A DNA stretch of 53,537 bases. Source: Cristatella mucedo. Lineage: Eukaryota > Bryozoa > Phylactolaemata > Cristatellidae. A program made the translations under genes and the position numbers. The notes below the pieces were generated by a model. It saw only the letters and a list, made by a program, of their open reading frames with translations, was not told the DNA's origin and did not search any database. Location of the stretch: positions 3,281,501 through 3,335,037 of the forward strand of contig WPIO01000046.1 in assembly GCA_009760855.2 (NCBI GenBank), read 5' to 3'. This document shows, in pieces, positions 31,728 to 42,939 of this stretch (position 1 is its first letter; each line of letters starts with the position of its first letter).

Positions 31728-32132
31728 CTAATAATGAATAATAAATCGAAGTTGGCACAGGCAAGGTTCCGCTTTCACTCCGTCGTCGATGGAAAAAATG
31801 CAAAATCTTTCATGAAAGCCCAAGTTAAAAAAATGGTTATTTTTACATGCATCAGAGGAGGTTGTGCGTTAAGCCGGGTAACAAAACGGTCGGTTTGACT
31901 AGTTTCTGCGCACACGGTGTGTCTCTACATGCAGAGATGATGGATGTCGAGAGAGTTTTGACAGCATTTATTGCTCGCGGTCAACGAATTCTAACTCTCT
32001 AGCAACCGGTTACGCGATTGTCTGCGGTTATCCGAAATGACGGCGAATTCTGGTAGCAGCTGCTGAGCTCAGCAGCTGCTCTTCGCCCGAGGATTTTCAC
32101 CGGCAACGGCAGTTCGGCGGCGCTCGCGGGCA

Positions 32133-32138
<6 letters not shown>

Positions 32139-32169
<31 letters not shown>
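32139..32169. repeat. (GA)n microsatellite
   Basis: About 15 GA units. Confidence 0.95.
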
Positions 32170-32171
<2 letters not shown>

Positions 32172-32614
32172 GGCGTTCGTCATTTCTGCTGTTGGAGGCC
32201 CGTTGCCAACCGTCGCTAGTCATTAACTACTGTACGCGCTGTACTGCCCCGATTTCGTCGCAAAATACCTGCGCTTGTCAGTGCAGCACCTATGCCTCGT
32301 TGAACCGGACGCTTCGAGGCTCCAGCTACGCCGACGTTGGTCGCGCGTCAGCGAGAATCATCGCGAGTTGCGTTCGTCGCGTTTGAGGCAAATAGCTTTG
32401 ATTTGCGAGCAGCGGCAGCGCGCGACAGTGTTAGGAGTCGCACGCTTGCACGGTCAGTCCGCCAACGATCAGGCAGCCGACTTAGCTGTAGCATGGACTA
32501 CTCTCTGGGGGGTGGAGAAGGGGCTAGGGGTCACCCGTCGCAGATCCGGTCTCTCCGGCGAGAGAACCTTTTGGCAATGTACACTTTACAGTTTCGCATG
32601 CGGAGGCTTCCAGC

Positions 32615-33059
32615 TAAGCAAGCAAGTGTAGCTCTTGTAGTACTTTAGAGCTAATCACTCCACAGATTCAGTACGCGCTACGAGAGTTTCTCTTCCGGAA
32701 TGCTGACTTGGGTAGAGTATCTCTGCTTGCAATACTGGATCTCATGGCACCGTTTGATACTATTGATCACCGTGTCCTGCTAGAGGTGCTTTCATTTCTC
32801 CTTGGAGATAATTGGCACTGCAAGGGAATGGCTTAGGTTCTACCTTGGTGGTATGTTGCAGAGCTCAGACGTCAACGGGCAGCCGTCATCCGAGGATTAT
32901 TCACGGAGTTTTTAAAGTATGGGGCACCCCTATGAAGTATTCTCGGTTAACACGTTAGTAGTGTTCATAATCTCTCAGTAGTAATAATTAATAAATTCAT
33001 AATCTCGTTAGTAGTGTTCATAATCAATGTCCTTGCCAAGAACAGTCTAGGCTTTAATT
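32615..33059 (+). mobile_element. LINE family A copy A12, left part
   Basis: Matches A6 from the GCTAATCACTCCACAG segment (32651-32666) through the DTIDH motif (TTTGATACTATTGATCAC, 32752-32769) to GGCTTTAATTC (33050-33060), just before the YADD codons. A 20-bp direct repeat (GTTAGTAGTGTTCATAATC) at about 32954 and 33005 adds local disorder. The element continues at 33738. Confidence 0.85.
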
Positions 33060-33737
33060 CTAATAACTAATAATACATTTGTCATAGCGCCCTCAGAGAA
33101 CTCAATCTCTTTCTTGGCACTTTCCATTTGCTGCAAAAGAGGCACGATCGAATGGTTAGTGGCAGCATGCTCAATGACAACAAGCGTAGCGTGGTTAGAG
33201 GTGACATGCACATGATCACCATGAAAATATTGCTATTGGCTGCCTGCACAGGGTCTGCACGCATAAGCACACGAAGGACGAATCGCACGGATCCACTAAA
33301 TGAGGTTTTTAAAATATACGTTTTTTATATTTATATTTTTATTTATACGTCTTTTCATTTTAAATATGGTCGAGTCAGGGTTGTCGTGACGCAAGTCGGA
33401 AGTGAGTTCCTGGCTTTGGAATCATACGAACTAAAGGCATGGTCTCCGATGCATGCCAGGTTCGTACGAGGTTAAGGTAAATGATTAGACTCCGAAAAGT
33501 GGGTGGCACGATGCTTAGTTTAGTGAATGAGTAGATCTGATAGGTTGACTGCAGCAAAATTATGAAGAGACCTAAATGTGAGTATTATAGCCTTGAAGTC
33601 GATGCGTCGTTTGACTGTGAGTTAGTGCAGGTCAGCTAGACGTGGTGTCGTATGGCAATTGCAACACTCACGACACGCAAGCCTAGCTGCAGATTTTTGC
33701 ACCAGCTGTAAGCGTCTGATTGCACAGGCCGGTAGAT
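33060..33737 (-). mobile_element. LINE family A copy A13, nested in A12
   Basis: Reverse complement of the LINE A 3' end: (TAA)n-like tail at 33060-33075, hairpin, 3' UTR with an AT-rich expansion (33306-33362), coding sequence back to the 'CAIRRLQLVQ' region. Its two ends interrupt A12 at adjoining LINE positions. Confidence 0.88.
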
Positions 33738-34530
33738 GCCGACGACACACAGCGCCAGTAGTGCTTTGATCTCGCCTTAGACGTCTAGCACATGAAACTC
33801 TCTTAACGCCATTGCTGCATGCATTGTTGACATTCTAGCACGGATGGCAGCAACTTTCTCAAATTGAATGATCATAAAACTAGCTTACACTCTCTAAGAA
33901 AATCCTTCTCATGCAGAATTTGGAATGCACAGCTGAAAATTTGGATCATTCTTACTATTGCGGGGGCTGACAACCTGGGTGTCCTTTTACAAGTTGACCA
34001 TTCATTACAATCAAGTCTTGCCACTTTCAGCGAATTAGCGTTGTGAACATTCGGGCCAGCTTAGACAAGGATACCATAGCGAAGCTGGTAAATTTTGTTG
34101 TACACCCCGTCTAGACTTCTATAACTCGCTAGTGCAACGTATTCCGGCCAGTGTAATAAGACGCTTACAGTTGATGTGAAAAATTTCTAGCTGTCGGTGA
34201 ATTTCACAATCGCCTCGTTGACCCCACTTCTCACTGACCTGCACTGGCTCCCTATGAAGTAGCATATCGACCTTAAAGGTTTTGTCACTCCTTTTTAGGG
34301 CAATCGATTCTGTGTATTTCTCCGGGCTGCCTATTCAAACTAATTCCTATTCAGGTTAGGCATCGCATCATCTGCTCTTCTGATTTGAGTTGTTTAGCTG
34401 TACCTCTAACCAGCCTCAAATCCTATAGAGATGATGCTTTTAGTGTGTATACTGCCAAAGCCTGGAACTCATTACCGACGGACGTCACATGCGGTAATCT
34501 CATGACTAGATGACATCTAAAACAGTCTCA
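33738..34530 (+). mobile_element. LINE family A copy A12, right part
   Basis: Resumes at the YADD region (TGCCGACGACAC, decayed) and passes through WQQLSQIE-type, SDLSL, LDKDT, SRLDFYN, LHWLP and 'AWNSLPTDVT' counterparts. It has many stops and fades near 34530. Confidence 0.85.
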
Positions 34531-34606
34531 AGAACGATAAGATGAAAGTTGTAAAGCAAAGGCTGACCAAACGGTTTTATATTGCGACTGAAGTGCTTCG
34601 CTGCTA

Positions 34607-34690
34607 TGACTTCACTTGCAGCAGGGAATAAAGGCGTTTCTGCCGCAGTACTCTAGCCCACGACCTGGGACGCAAAGTGCCTGACTCATA
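34607..34690 (-). mobile_element. SINE1 fragment, degenerate
   Basis: CTATGACTTCACTTGCAGCAGGGAATAAAGGC...GCAGTACTCTAGCCCACGACCTGGGACGC aligns with the minus-strand SINE1 box-B side of 43151-43228. Confidence 0.5.
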
Positions 34691-35010
34691 CAGCACAAGC
34701 ACAAGTTCAGGCCATGGTTGGAGCGCCACGTTTTTAAATCTGGAAATAAATATGCAGCTTGGGATGCTAGATTTTACGATTATTACACCTTAGTTTGGAA
34801 GCGGCTGTACAGTCACTGGGCATCTTGACCTTGATTGAACCCGCGGTGAACGGAGCGATCATTCTTCCTGTGCGGGCTATTCCTACTTCGGGGATCCTAT
34901 TCGCTGCTGTAATTAGTTTTGTTCGCGACAGCTTATGCAAAATCCGTTGAGGTTATGGAGATTATACCTCTCTGATGCTGGTCAACCTACTTTACCACAA
35001 TCGTCATGCG
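34691..35010 (+). repeat. repeat D, copy 2, degenerate
   Basis: GCACAAGTTCAGGCCATGGTTGGAGC (34699-34724) and, further on, GCTTATGCAAAATCCGTTGAGG and a CTACTTTACCACAATCGTCATG segment follow the same order as 16798-17100. Stops are frequent. It lies between a SINE1 fragment and LINE B. Confidence 0.4.
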
Positions 35011-35159
35011 GATGTTAGTATGATGCCATATTTGGAAAATCTCGTTACCTACGCAGCCAGGAGCTATGTTTGGTAATGTTAACTTCGGTGACATTGCCAT
35101 AGGTACTACCCCAGCTAGCGATTGGGCCTCCGCAACTAGTGCTGAATACGGCTGCAAAT

Positions 35160-35615
35160 TTGGTCCATAAATCCAGGAAGTGCAGCCATGTATCTCCTTT
35201 GCTGAAGACGTCGATGGCTCCGGGTTGATCAACAGACCCAATATTCATACTCTGACTCAAAAGGCCAACACGGCGGCTTGGCTGCTTAATACCTAGCTGA
35301 ACTGCTGCACCAGTTTTCAGCCTCCTCTTGTCCCCTACAGACTATACAGTAGCTGTTCCATTCCTACGCTTACAGACTGTTGGCGGCAAAAGTGTTTGCC
35401 TTGCAGGTCATTAACTGTGAAAATGCATCAACGATTATTTTGCAACATCTACTCTTATGCCGCCGACTGTGGCACATTCTCTCCAGCCATTCCGCGATAC
35501 TACTTCCACGCTTCTCACTTCCTCGACCGCCCCCTGACTTTACTATGCTTCATGGTTTCTTTTGTTGCGTGAGATGAAGTCTTGTTAGCAGCCGTTTCTA
35601 GTAGGCACAGAATGT
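35160..35615 (+). mobile_element. LINE family B copy B3, 3' part
   Basis: Aligns with 44580-44990 of B2: the GAACTGCTGCACCAGTTTCAGCC stretch, the TACAGACTGTTGGCG segment, TGCCGACTGTGGCACATTC, then CTTTACTATGCTTC and GTTGCGTGAGATGAAGTC. It is a truncated and mutated copy. Confidence 0.8.
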
Positions 35616-36350
35616 CACTTGGACTTAAAGTAAATAGAAAAATTGCCCAGCACGACACTGACGTTTTCCTCATAGCTTTGTAGATTTACAGACAAAAGCA
35701 AATTCCGAAATACGTGTAAGATATCTGCTAAATATTGCCTAACATAATGCAACACAACTTTATAAGTGAACGTAAGGCAGACGAGATGGATCGGTGATAC
35801 TACGCCGAGACTAGGCTCAGAGCGATAAGTCGCAGACGCAATCGCTTGTACGACGGTGCACTAAGCGCAGGTGTGCTCCACGCTGCGCTTAGCGCACTAA
35901 ACATGTTCCAGTTTTTTGAGATTGCTTCAGGTACTATTTGAGGTACGGCTGAAGGTAAAGGTATTCGCCAATGCACAGCCAAGTGAAAGGGCAGGTGATA
36001 TGAACGCAAGGAATCTGAAGACCGCACGAAGCGCGTCGTGACGATGCGACAGTACCATCGGTGATAAAGAGCAAATAAAGACTTCTATGGCGACAACTGC
36101 GAAAAAAGCGCCTGGAAAGTCCACGCTTGCGATTTACGTCGGAGCTGGACGAGATGGCGACGCCGAAAGTAAATGCATACCGTAGATAGTTCTTTTAATA
36201 TCTCGACGGGGACGGCGTCCATTGAAGAAGCGGGCTGTGAAACACTTGCACGCCGAATCGGTTAGAAATTGTGACTGCTTGCGGTCACTAGCGGTTCCTT
36301 CCTGAATTATAAGCACGAGAAACTACGCGCGGGTCGCAATCTACGCTATA
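35616..36350. other. unassigned DNA
   Basis: No gene, RNA or repeat was recognised. Short frames of 60-75 codons on the minus strand lack motifs. Confidence 0.35.
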
Positions 36351-37440
36351 GACAGTGTGAAACGGAAACTTGTGGCACTTCTTCTTCGGCTCTACTTCCA
36401 GTCGAGCGAGCGAGCGAGCGACTCGCCGCAGCTGCACACGTCACGTACGCGCGTGACGTGTGCAGCTGTCGCCCTGTGCAATGCGCATGCGCGCCGCGTC
36501 CTACGCCGCCGCGGTCGCGGAAATATTATCGAGGCGCGCGACGAACGTTCTCGACTGCTGGTGCGCTCCGCCACCGTCGACGCACTTTCGCACGGCAGCA
36601 GCAGCAGCAACATCCGCAGCAGCAGCAGCAGCGCTGCTGCTGCTGCGTGCGTGCTGCGAATGCTTTTAGTTCAGAAGCAGCCGTGGCAGCAGCGGCAGCA
36701 GTGGCGCGATCGTAACGAGCCGAGCGACGAGCAGACGAGAGACGCTCGGCGCAGACGAGTTTGGGGGCAGACGACTTTGGCAGCCGAACGCTCGAATATC
36801 GCCGGGCAGAATTCCGAAGGCGGAGAGAGCGTTTGCTCACCGACTGCTCGCGCCGCCGTAGAATGCGCGCGGCAGGAATGCGGCCCAGTTCTATCGACGA
36901 ACTCGACCTTGTTTTGTTTTTCAGCCTCGCAGTGCTTACGGTACGGGACGCACGCAAAGACCGCCTCGGTCCAAAATAGACGGCCGCCGTGCGAGCGCGG
37001 CAGTTAAGCCGCAATCAATTAGCGTACGGCTAAGCAATCGGTTATCCTCTGGTCGTTTAGCTGTGCCGGCCGCCCACGCCGCTGGCTGCCGCAACGGCCC
37101 TGTAGGATCCGACCTCAGCGGCAGGGCAGCGATGCGGCGGCACTAACGCAATCAGTAGTCAGCTTCCGTGGCGGGCATAGGGGTGCGGAGGGAGGGAGTT
37201 GGACTAGAGCCATGGCGACCGGAAGCCCGTCTCGTTCCTCCCGTCCGCTCTGGATTGAGCGGTTGAGGAACAGTGACGACATTTTAGATAGGTTCAAATT
37301 TTTTATCGCTTCTTTCCATAACTTTTCCCTTAGCGTAAAGCAGTTTGTCATTGCAAGCGACCTCGCAAAGTTGCGCCGTTTGTACCCAATTGCACCTTAA
37401 TGCATTATTGAAACGTTGGCCGGTGAGTCCGCCGTATTAT
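36351..37440. other. GC-rich island, possible promoter/first exon
   Basis: Contains GAGC repeats (36401-36420), the long palindrome at 36429-36468, CAG/CTG trinucleotide clusters (36595-36660) and, at 37212, an ATG in good context (GAGCCATGG) opening 62 codons beginning MATGSPSRSSRPLWIERLRN. That frame has no known family. Base composition and motif content suggest a promoter region, which is inference. Confidence 0.4.
36429..36468. promoter_or_regulatory. 17-bp perfect palindrome with CRE-like half-sites
   Basis: CAGCTGCACACGTCACG (36429-36445) is the exact reverse complement of CGTGACGTGTGCAGCTG (36452-36468), with a 6-nt centre. Each arm holds a CAGCTG E-box and a CACGTCA/TGACGTG half-site of the CREB/ATF/XBP1 type. 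A bZIP and bHLH binding role is inferred from motif knowledge only. Confidence 0.5.
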
Positions 37441-37672
37441 GCCAGTGATGGATATCATTAGCGGGTCCTGAGCTATAACCTATTGGGACTGGACATGCTA
37501 TAATCTACAGTTAATAAGTTATATAGCTGAACATCTAAATTGTAAGTCAAGTTGTGCTTTGAGCTTCGAACTAGCGAATCGTGCGCTACGAGTGCTGCTA
37601 TACGCCCGCAGCGCTCCGTGGCTATCGAATAAACTGTTAGACTGGGCTAAGGATACGGAGTAGTTATATTAA

Positions 37673-37855
37673 GGTCACGGTCGGTCTCGATTATTTTCGC
37701 ACACCATTACCTTTGGCATAAGAGGTGATGCATCGAGTCCGCCTCCGCGATTAGCTAGCGGCCTCGCTTCGAAGCGCCAACTATACCAGTATTTGCCACT
37801 GGCCCGCAAGGAACAGCACACGCTGCAGGCTCTGCACTTGCGGCGACGGTCATAG
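37673..37855 (+). CDS. weak candidate terminal exon
   Basis: The frame ending at TAG 37853-37855 is open for 60 codons. Its last part has non-repetitive, GC3-biased codons (KRQLYQYLPLARKEQHTLQA then LHLRRRS). An AG at 37753-37754 or 37757-37758 could be an acceptor. It resembles the terminal exon at 2461-2580 in character, not in sequence. No family was recognised. Confidence 0.2.
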   Translation, partial: GHGRSRLFSHTITFGIRGDASSPPPRLASGLASKRQLYQYLPLARKEQHTLQALHLRRRS

Positions 37856-37994
37856 ACGGGCAGAAGCTGCTGCTGCGGCGGCGACGGCGGTAGCACTCTC
37901 GTGGCGCGATTCACGACCCTGCACGACGCTGCACGACTCGCTTGCGCGATTGCGTGCGCACGATGTGAGTGCGGCGGAATTAACCGAGCTGCAA

Positions 37995-38060
37995 TTGAAG
38001 CAAAAGCAAGAGAGAGACAGACAGACAGACAGACAGAGAAAGAGAGAGAGAGAGAGAGGG

Positions 38061-38109
<49 letters not shown>

Positions 38110-38345
38110 GGAGAGAGAGAAAGAGAGCGGGAGAGAGAGAAAGAGAGCGGGAGAGAGAGAAAGAGAGCGGGAGAGAGAGAAAGAGAGCGGGAGAGAGAAA
38201 TAGAGCGGGAGAGAGAGAAATAGAGAGACACAGGGAGAGAGACAGAGAGACAGAGAGACAGAGAGACAGAGAGACAGACAAATAACCGTGGAGAGGCAGA
38301 GAGAGACAGACAGACAGACAGACAGAGACAGAGAGGCAGACAGAC
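37995..38345. repeat. purine-rich array with 20-bp unit
   Basis: CAGA and GAGA repeats enclose about five tandem copies of CGGGAGAGAGAGAAAGAGAG (38108-38210). CAGA units follow to 38345. Ser/Leu/Cys-rich minus frames of up to 428 codons cross this array and are artefacts. Confidence 0.95.
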
Positions 38346-40045
38346 TAACGCACAGTCCGAGACGGGAAGGTGAAAGCAGGCACACATAGAGAAGCTGACA
38401 TGGAGATCGGTTGAAAATGGACGAGAGCAACTCAGCGGAGTGATGAGCCGCAGCGGATCGTGCACGAACCCGGAGAGCAGCTCAGCTCTCGTCGGTCTAT
38501 CGATCCTGCGTTCGCTAACCGTGCCCACCAAACAAATCCAAGCGCTAAGCTTGCTCGCACTCCGCGCCCGTACAATGGAGAGGCGCCAGCTGCTGCGCGC
38601 GTGCGCGTAGCTCGCGCGCGAGAAGCAGCCGCAGGCGCTTGACGCCGGCGCTCGGCGGCGGCTGAGAAGCGACGGCGCCGTGACGGAGATGGGAGCGATC
38701 GGTCGTTGCCAGCGCAGACGGCAGCAACCAGGGACGGCTCGTCGACACTGACGGCATTGACGTCGCGAGCGCGTCAACGCCGAACGCGGCCGCCAGCGTG
38801 CGGACGCCGCCGCAGCAGTCGCGTCCGGCGCCGCGCCGGCCGCCCCCGAGGCGGCGACGGCTGCCGAGCCGAAGGCGTAGCGCTCGGCTCGGCGGTGGCG
38901 GCAGCAGCATTGATTCCTCGATTCCACCCGACTCATCATCGCAATCGCGTTTCTCCCGCAACGGGATGGGACGCGGATTGGTTGGGCGGTAACGGGATTG
39001 CCCGAGGGCGGACGACGACGACGGCGCCGCAGGGCGAGGGCGCGGCGCTTTAGCGGCGCGCCCTGCAGCGCCGTCGGACGACGTGGCGCCTCCGCGGCGA
39101 ACGCTGGCTCGAGGCTTGAGCGCACGAACGTCGCAGTCGCGGCCCTAGACCAAACTCGCGCGCAGATGACTCGCGGGCTTCGAGCGGCCAGCTCCGTGGC
39201 ACAGAGTAGAATGCTCCGAGAGTCGAACGGGAAAGCGCTGCAGCGCAGAGCAGCGACTCCGCTCATCTGCGGCTGAAGCAGGTGCTTCCGGCGGAGCTGT
39301 CGTCCCGACGGCGTCGAGGCCGCTTAGCTCGACGAGACTGCTAAGGTGCGCCGACCAGCGCCTGCATTTCAGGCGCTCTTCCGGCGCGGATGTCGCAATG
39401 CGCGGCAGTTGGCGCTCTTCCACTAGGCGACTGGCGACGGAGCGAGCACTTGAGCTTAGCGAGCAAGTCGCCAAAGATTCGAAGTTGGACGTTTTCGCGT
39501 GCCGTCCTTAGCGCGGCGCGCGCCTATTGAACGCCAGGTGACGTAGCTAGGACGAGCGTCGCCTCTCAGCGCTTGGCAACGTGACAGCTCCGTCGCCAAC
39601 GCGATAGCGATATGCACTGCATGCTACGCCCGCTACGAACATATGTCGATACGACCGTATCTCCTTTTAATCACTCGCCGTCCGCACGCACCCAGCTGCT
39701 ATGCTCGCGGAGATTGGACTAATATGGCAGAATAGATACCATGTCAGGCACGTGAGGGCGTGGTACTTTCGGAGTCACAGATTCATTGGCAGTCCAAAGC
39801 AATTCGTACGAGACGCATCAATTGCGTTTGCACTCACTGAAAATGTCTGCCTGGCCGTTGGTGACCTTCCCGTCGACTTCCGCTGACCGACGTCCACACG
39901 GCTCGCTGGCGAGGTCATGTGGTGCTTGCAAAAATCAGTAACTGCCCGCTCGACCATCATTTTTGCGAGGTTATCGCGAGGCCTGCTTACAACTACGTAA
40001 TGCATGCCGCCGTAGGAGTCATTGTATTATTATATTACAAAATAT
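38346..40045. other. GC-rich island and flank, no supported gene
   Basis: 38450-39500 is CpG-rich with many overlapping open frames on both strands, none distinctive. 39600-40045 is ordinary. No start or splice structure could be defended. Confidence 0.35.
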
Positions 40046-40145
40046 TAGCTGATTTAATAGCCTCACTTGTATAGCTACACGAGAGGCGTAATGGTTGTCA
40101 CTACCGCTTACAGTGGGGCAATAAAAGATCGCCGCCCACCGCTTT
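40046..40145 (-). mobile_element. SINE1 fragment
   Basis: AGCTGATTTAATAGCCTCACTTGTATAGCTACACGAGAGGCG, then GTTGTCACTACCGCTTACAGT and GATCGCCGCCCACCGC, aligns with 43111-43203. It is truncated before the box-B region; an ATTATTATA tail precedes it. Confidence 0.75.
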
Positions 40146-41690
40146 CTCCACTCTCTGCCTTTCCGTCTGTTTCCCTCTTGCTCTTTCTCTCTCGTGGTTT
40201 CAACCACGATCTCGCTCGCTCGCTAGCTACATCGTCCGTCTACCTTCCCGACCTTGCCCTATCCGCGCGCAGACAGCCGCGAGGCGTTCGCGAGCTTGCT
40301 ATCGATCTCGCGCCGCTCCGGGTGCGCCGCCGCGGGCGCTTCTTTTGTCAGCTGTTGCGGTATCTGTTTTCTATTGGGCGCGCGGTGTTTGCGATGCTGG
40401 CGCGCGCTCCTTGCGCGCCCATTGTGGCCCTTATTTCTGATTTTGCCCGAGTGTTTACGTGCGTCAATGGGCGCTGGCATGACGCGTCCCGAAGCGAGCG
40501 CCGTCCAACGCTAACGCGACCGCTGCGTAAATACCTTAATTAAAATAATTTGTTTCCCGCCTGCGCCGCGGCGGCGGCGGCCTGCGATGGGCGGCCGCGA
40601 CGTGCCCTTCGACCGCAGCGAGCGCCAGGAGCCGACGGTTACAGCCCCCCCCCCTGTTTGGATGGCCCGAGCCTCCTGGCACGCTGCCAAGGCGACCGTC
40701 GCGAGGCGTCAGTCGCCGGCTTCTGTCCGCGGTCCGCCTTCCTCTCGAGCCTACGCGCCGCGTTTCCGCTGGGCTTCATTGGCGCGTTCGCGCGACGTCG
40801 ATTGCGGCGGCAACGCCGCAGCAGCGCGGGCTGCGGTCTGGGATCATTTCGCGTCGCGATGCAGTTCTGCTCGGTGCACCGCGATTGACCGCCGTTTGAC
40901 CGACGCCTAGAGCGGAGGATGCCGGGCCGACAACGATATCGCGCGTTTTCGCTCGCCGATTCGCGTCCCAGCCGATTTTGAACGGCGGCGTTTGCCAAGC
41001 AAAGGCCGCAGCGAAGCAGCAGGCGGCGGTTCGGCGGCCTTACGGCGACGCAGCAACGCACGAAATGCGATCCTAAAACTTATAGCTATGCTGGCTGACC
41101 CGTCGCGCTGTCCCGTCGTCGCGCCCTTAGACCGGGGCGCCTAAGCGAGGCGAGATGAGGTAACTCAAAATGGCTCCTCCGTGAGAGAATGCTCCCGCCG
41201 CAATCCGATTCGCGACTCTGGTAGACCCGTCGAACGCTTTCGCAAAAAAGAAAGATGAAAACTAAGGACAGTGACAGCTGAACTCAATTAGAGCTAGGTG
41301 CCTCAACCCAGCAACGCGCTGTGCGATCGCTCAGCCGATCGGCAGCCGATTCTAGAGACCGGGCCTTTTAAGCACGGTCCACTCTTGTCGGCGAGTCGGT
41401 GGATCCAGCGCAGTCCGCACACCTGCACCTCGCCTCGTGGGTCCAGGCGACTTGGTCACTGGAAGCCGAAAAAGAGCAGCAGGCAACCGCGCCGGCTTGT
41501 CTTCGCCGCGTTCTCCTGAAAGACCCCGATGTCGCCGCCCTCTGGTGCGAACCTCCGTGCGCATCGGCCGAGTCGCGGGCGGCAGGGCGCCGCAGAGAGC
41601 GGCCTGCGATGCGCGCGCATCCAGCTCGGACGCCGAATCGGCCGCTCTCTCGGCGGCCCTCGCCTCAGGCTGAGATCGAGCGAGCGAGCG
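40146..41690. other. GC-rich island, promoter-like
   Basis: Contains CTATTGGG and CCATTG (CCAAT-box type) near 40371 and 40420. An ATG at 40587 opens MGGRDVPFDRSERQEPT with good GC3, followed by possible donor GTTACAG. These could be a short first exon. The evidence is too thin for a gene call. Confidence 0.3.
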
Positions 41691-41716
41691 AGAAAGAGAG
41701 CGAGAGAGAGAGAGAG

Positions 41717-41748
<32 letters not shown>
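41690..41748. repeat. (GA)n array
   Basis: GAGC then GA dinucleotide repeats. Confidence 0.95.
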
Positions 41749-41751
<3 letters not shown>

Positions 41752-41988
41752 CAGAGGCGCTTCGCTCCGAGCTTGAAAAAACGAGCGGGCGCTCAGCGGA
41801 AGCGGCGACTGCGTCTGCCATCGGCACGAAGCCGCGCTCGCGCTCTAGTGGCCTGCACGATCGTCGGCGTATCTCCGACCCGAGCGGACGATCGTCGAGC
41901 GCAGCGCTGAGCTCTGATCGGCTTCGGCGCGCGCATCCGCTTCGGCGCGGGCGCGCGCGTCCGCGAATACGAGCAGACCGAGCTCGCG

Positions 41989-42195
41989 ATGGCGGCGGCG
42001 CCGCCGCCGCCGCCATCGCGAGCTCGAAGCGAGACCGGCGCGTCTGCGCCGTCGCGGCACGCTCCCCCAACGATCCGACCCGACCCCGTCGGCTCCGGCG
42101 AGGCGGCTGAAGGGACGCGCGCGCCCCGCGACAAGGAAGAAATAGACGCAGCCGAGAACTTGTTCGAGAAAGCAGCGGCTGCGATCTACGGCTAG
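41989..42195 (+). CDS. short candidate ORF, Ala/Pro-rich N-terminus
   Basis: The ATG is in fair context (CTCGCGATGG) and opens 68 codons. An Ala/Pro tract (MAAAPPPPPSRARSE) is followed by a more ordinary acidic/helical end (DKEEIDAAENLFEKAAAAIY). GC-rich composition alone could give such a frame, so it is a weak candidate. No family was recognised. The start overlaps the palindromic GGCGGCGGCGCCGCCGCC. Confidence 0.25.
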   Translation: MAAAPPPPPSRARSETGASAPSRHAPPTIRPDPVGSGEAAEGTRAPRDKEEIDAAENLFEKAAAAIYG

Positions 42196-42214
42196 CGATG
42201 GCAATGATGAGAAT

Positions 42215-42275
42215 GCGTCGCTTGTAGAGCTCCCTAAGAGAACTTCGCTCTCCCTAAAGGCACTTTCCTTCATCA
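42215..42275 (-). mobile_element. possible SINE2/LINE tail fragment
   Basis: The minus strand reads GAAAGTGCC...GAAGTTCTCTTAGGGAGCTCTAC, similar in layout to the hairpin of SINE2 (GAAGTGCCTGAATAGAGATTAAG...). No tRNA part was seen. Confidence 0.4.
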
Positions 42276-42939
42276 TGCGGACGAAACTTTCTATTTGAAA
42301 GGCTATATTTCGATAATGCGTGACCCCTTTCCGGATTCCGCCTGAGCGGTGTTATGAATTTCTCTTTTATGTTGTCAAGTTGGCTGCGAGTCGGACGGCC
42401 TCGCTCGACTGGTCGATACAGCGGACCCAGGAGATCTCTCTGTTGCTGACGTTCCCCCAATCGTTTGTCTAGACCCCGACAGGTGACGGTGCGTAATATG
42501 CTAGATTCGAATCGAGGCTCGGAGACTGCATGGTTCGCTGTCCGTCCTCCGTCAGTCTACCGACGCCGCTGCCGGCTCGCTGTCGGTTGTCACGTGACCC
42601 AAAGGAAACTGCCAATGCGAAAGGTCTAAATCCCAGCCAAAAATTCGTCTGACTTACGGCAGACATGAAGACAGCAAGGATAGCTAAGCGTGGGCTTTAA
42701 TAGGCAGCCACAAAGACGCTTCCCAAAGTCCATCACTTTACATTTGGGGAATATTTTAGATCGCTTTGATTCATTTTAGCCAAGGCTAGGTCCAAATTTA
42801 ATAGAGAAATAGTATAACCACAGATCAGTAACTTGATCGCTGGTGCCTAACCAACTTTTGGCCAGGCATGCCTCGGCCACTTGAGCGACTGGTGTCCCAG
42901 CAGCTAGAAGCATGACTACCTCCAATCGAACCCTACACA
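42276..42939. other. unassigned DNA
   Basis: No gene or repeat was recognised; the right end grades into LINE B. Confidence 0.35.

Larger units (their letters stand above)
30701..32614. other. unassigned DNA with AT array
   Basis: No gene was recognised. It includes the AT array at 31535-31727 and a (GA)n at 32139-32169. Open frames of 60-118 codons around 32190-32650 are without motif. Confidence 0.35.

Noticed and set aside
37980-39266. 428-codon minus-strand frame
   Set aside because: It joins a GC-rich island to a CAGA/GAGA array; the composition changes abruptly and no motif is present.
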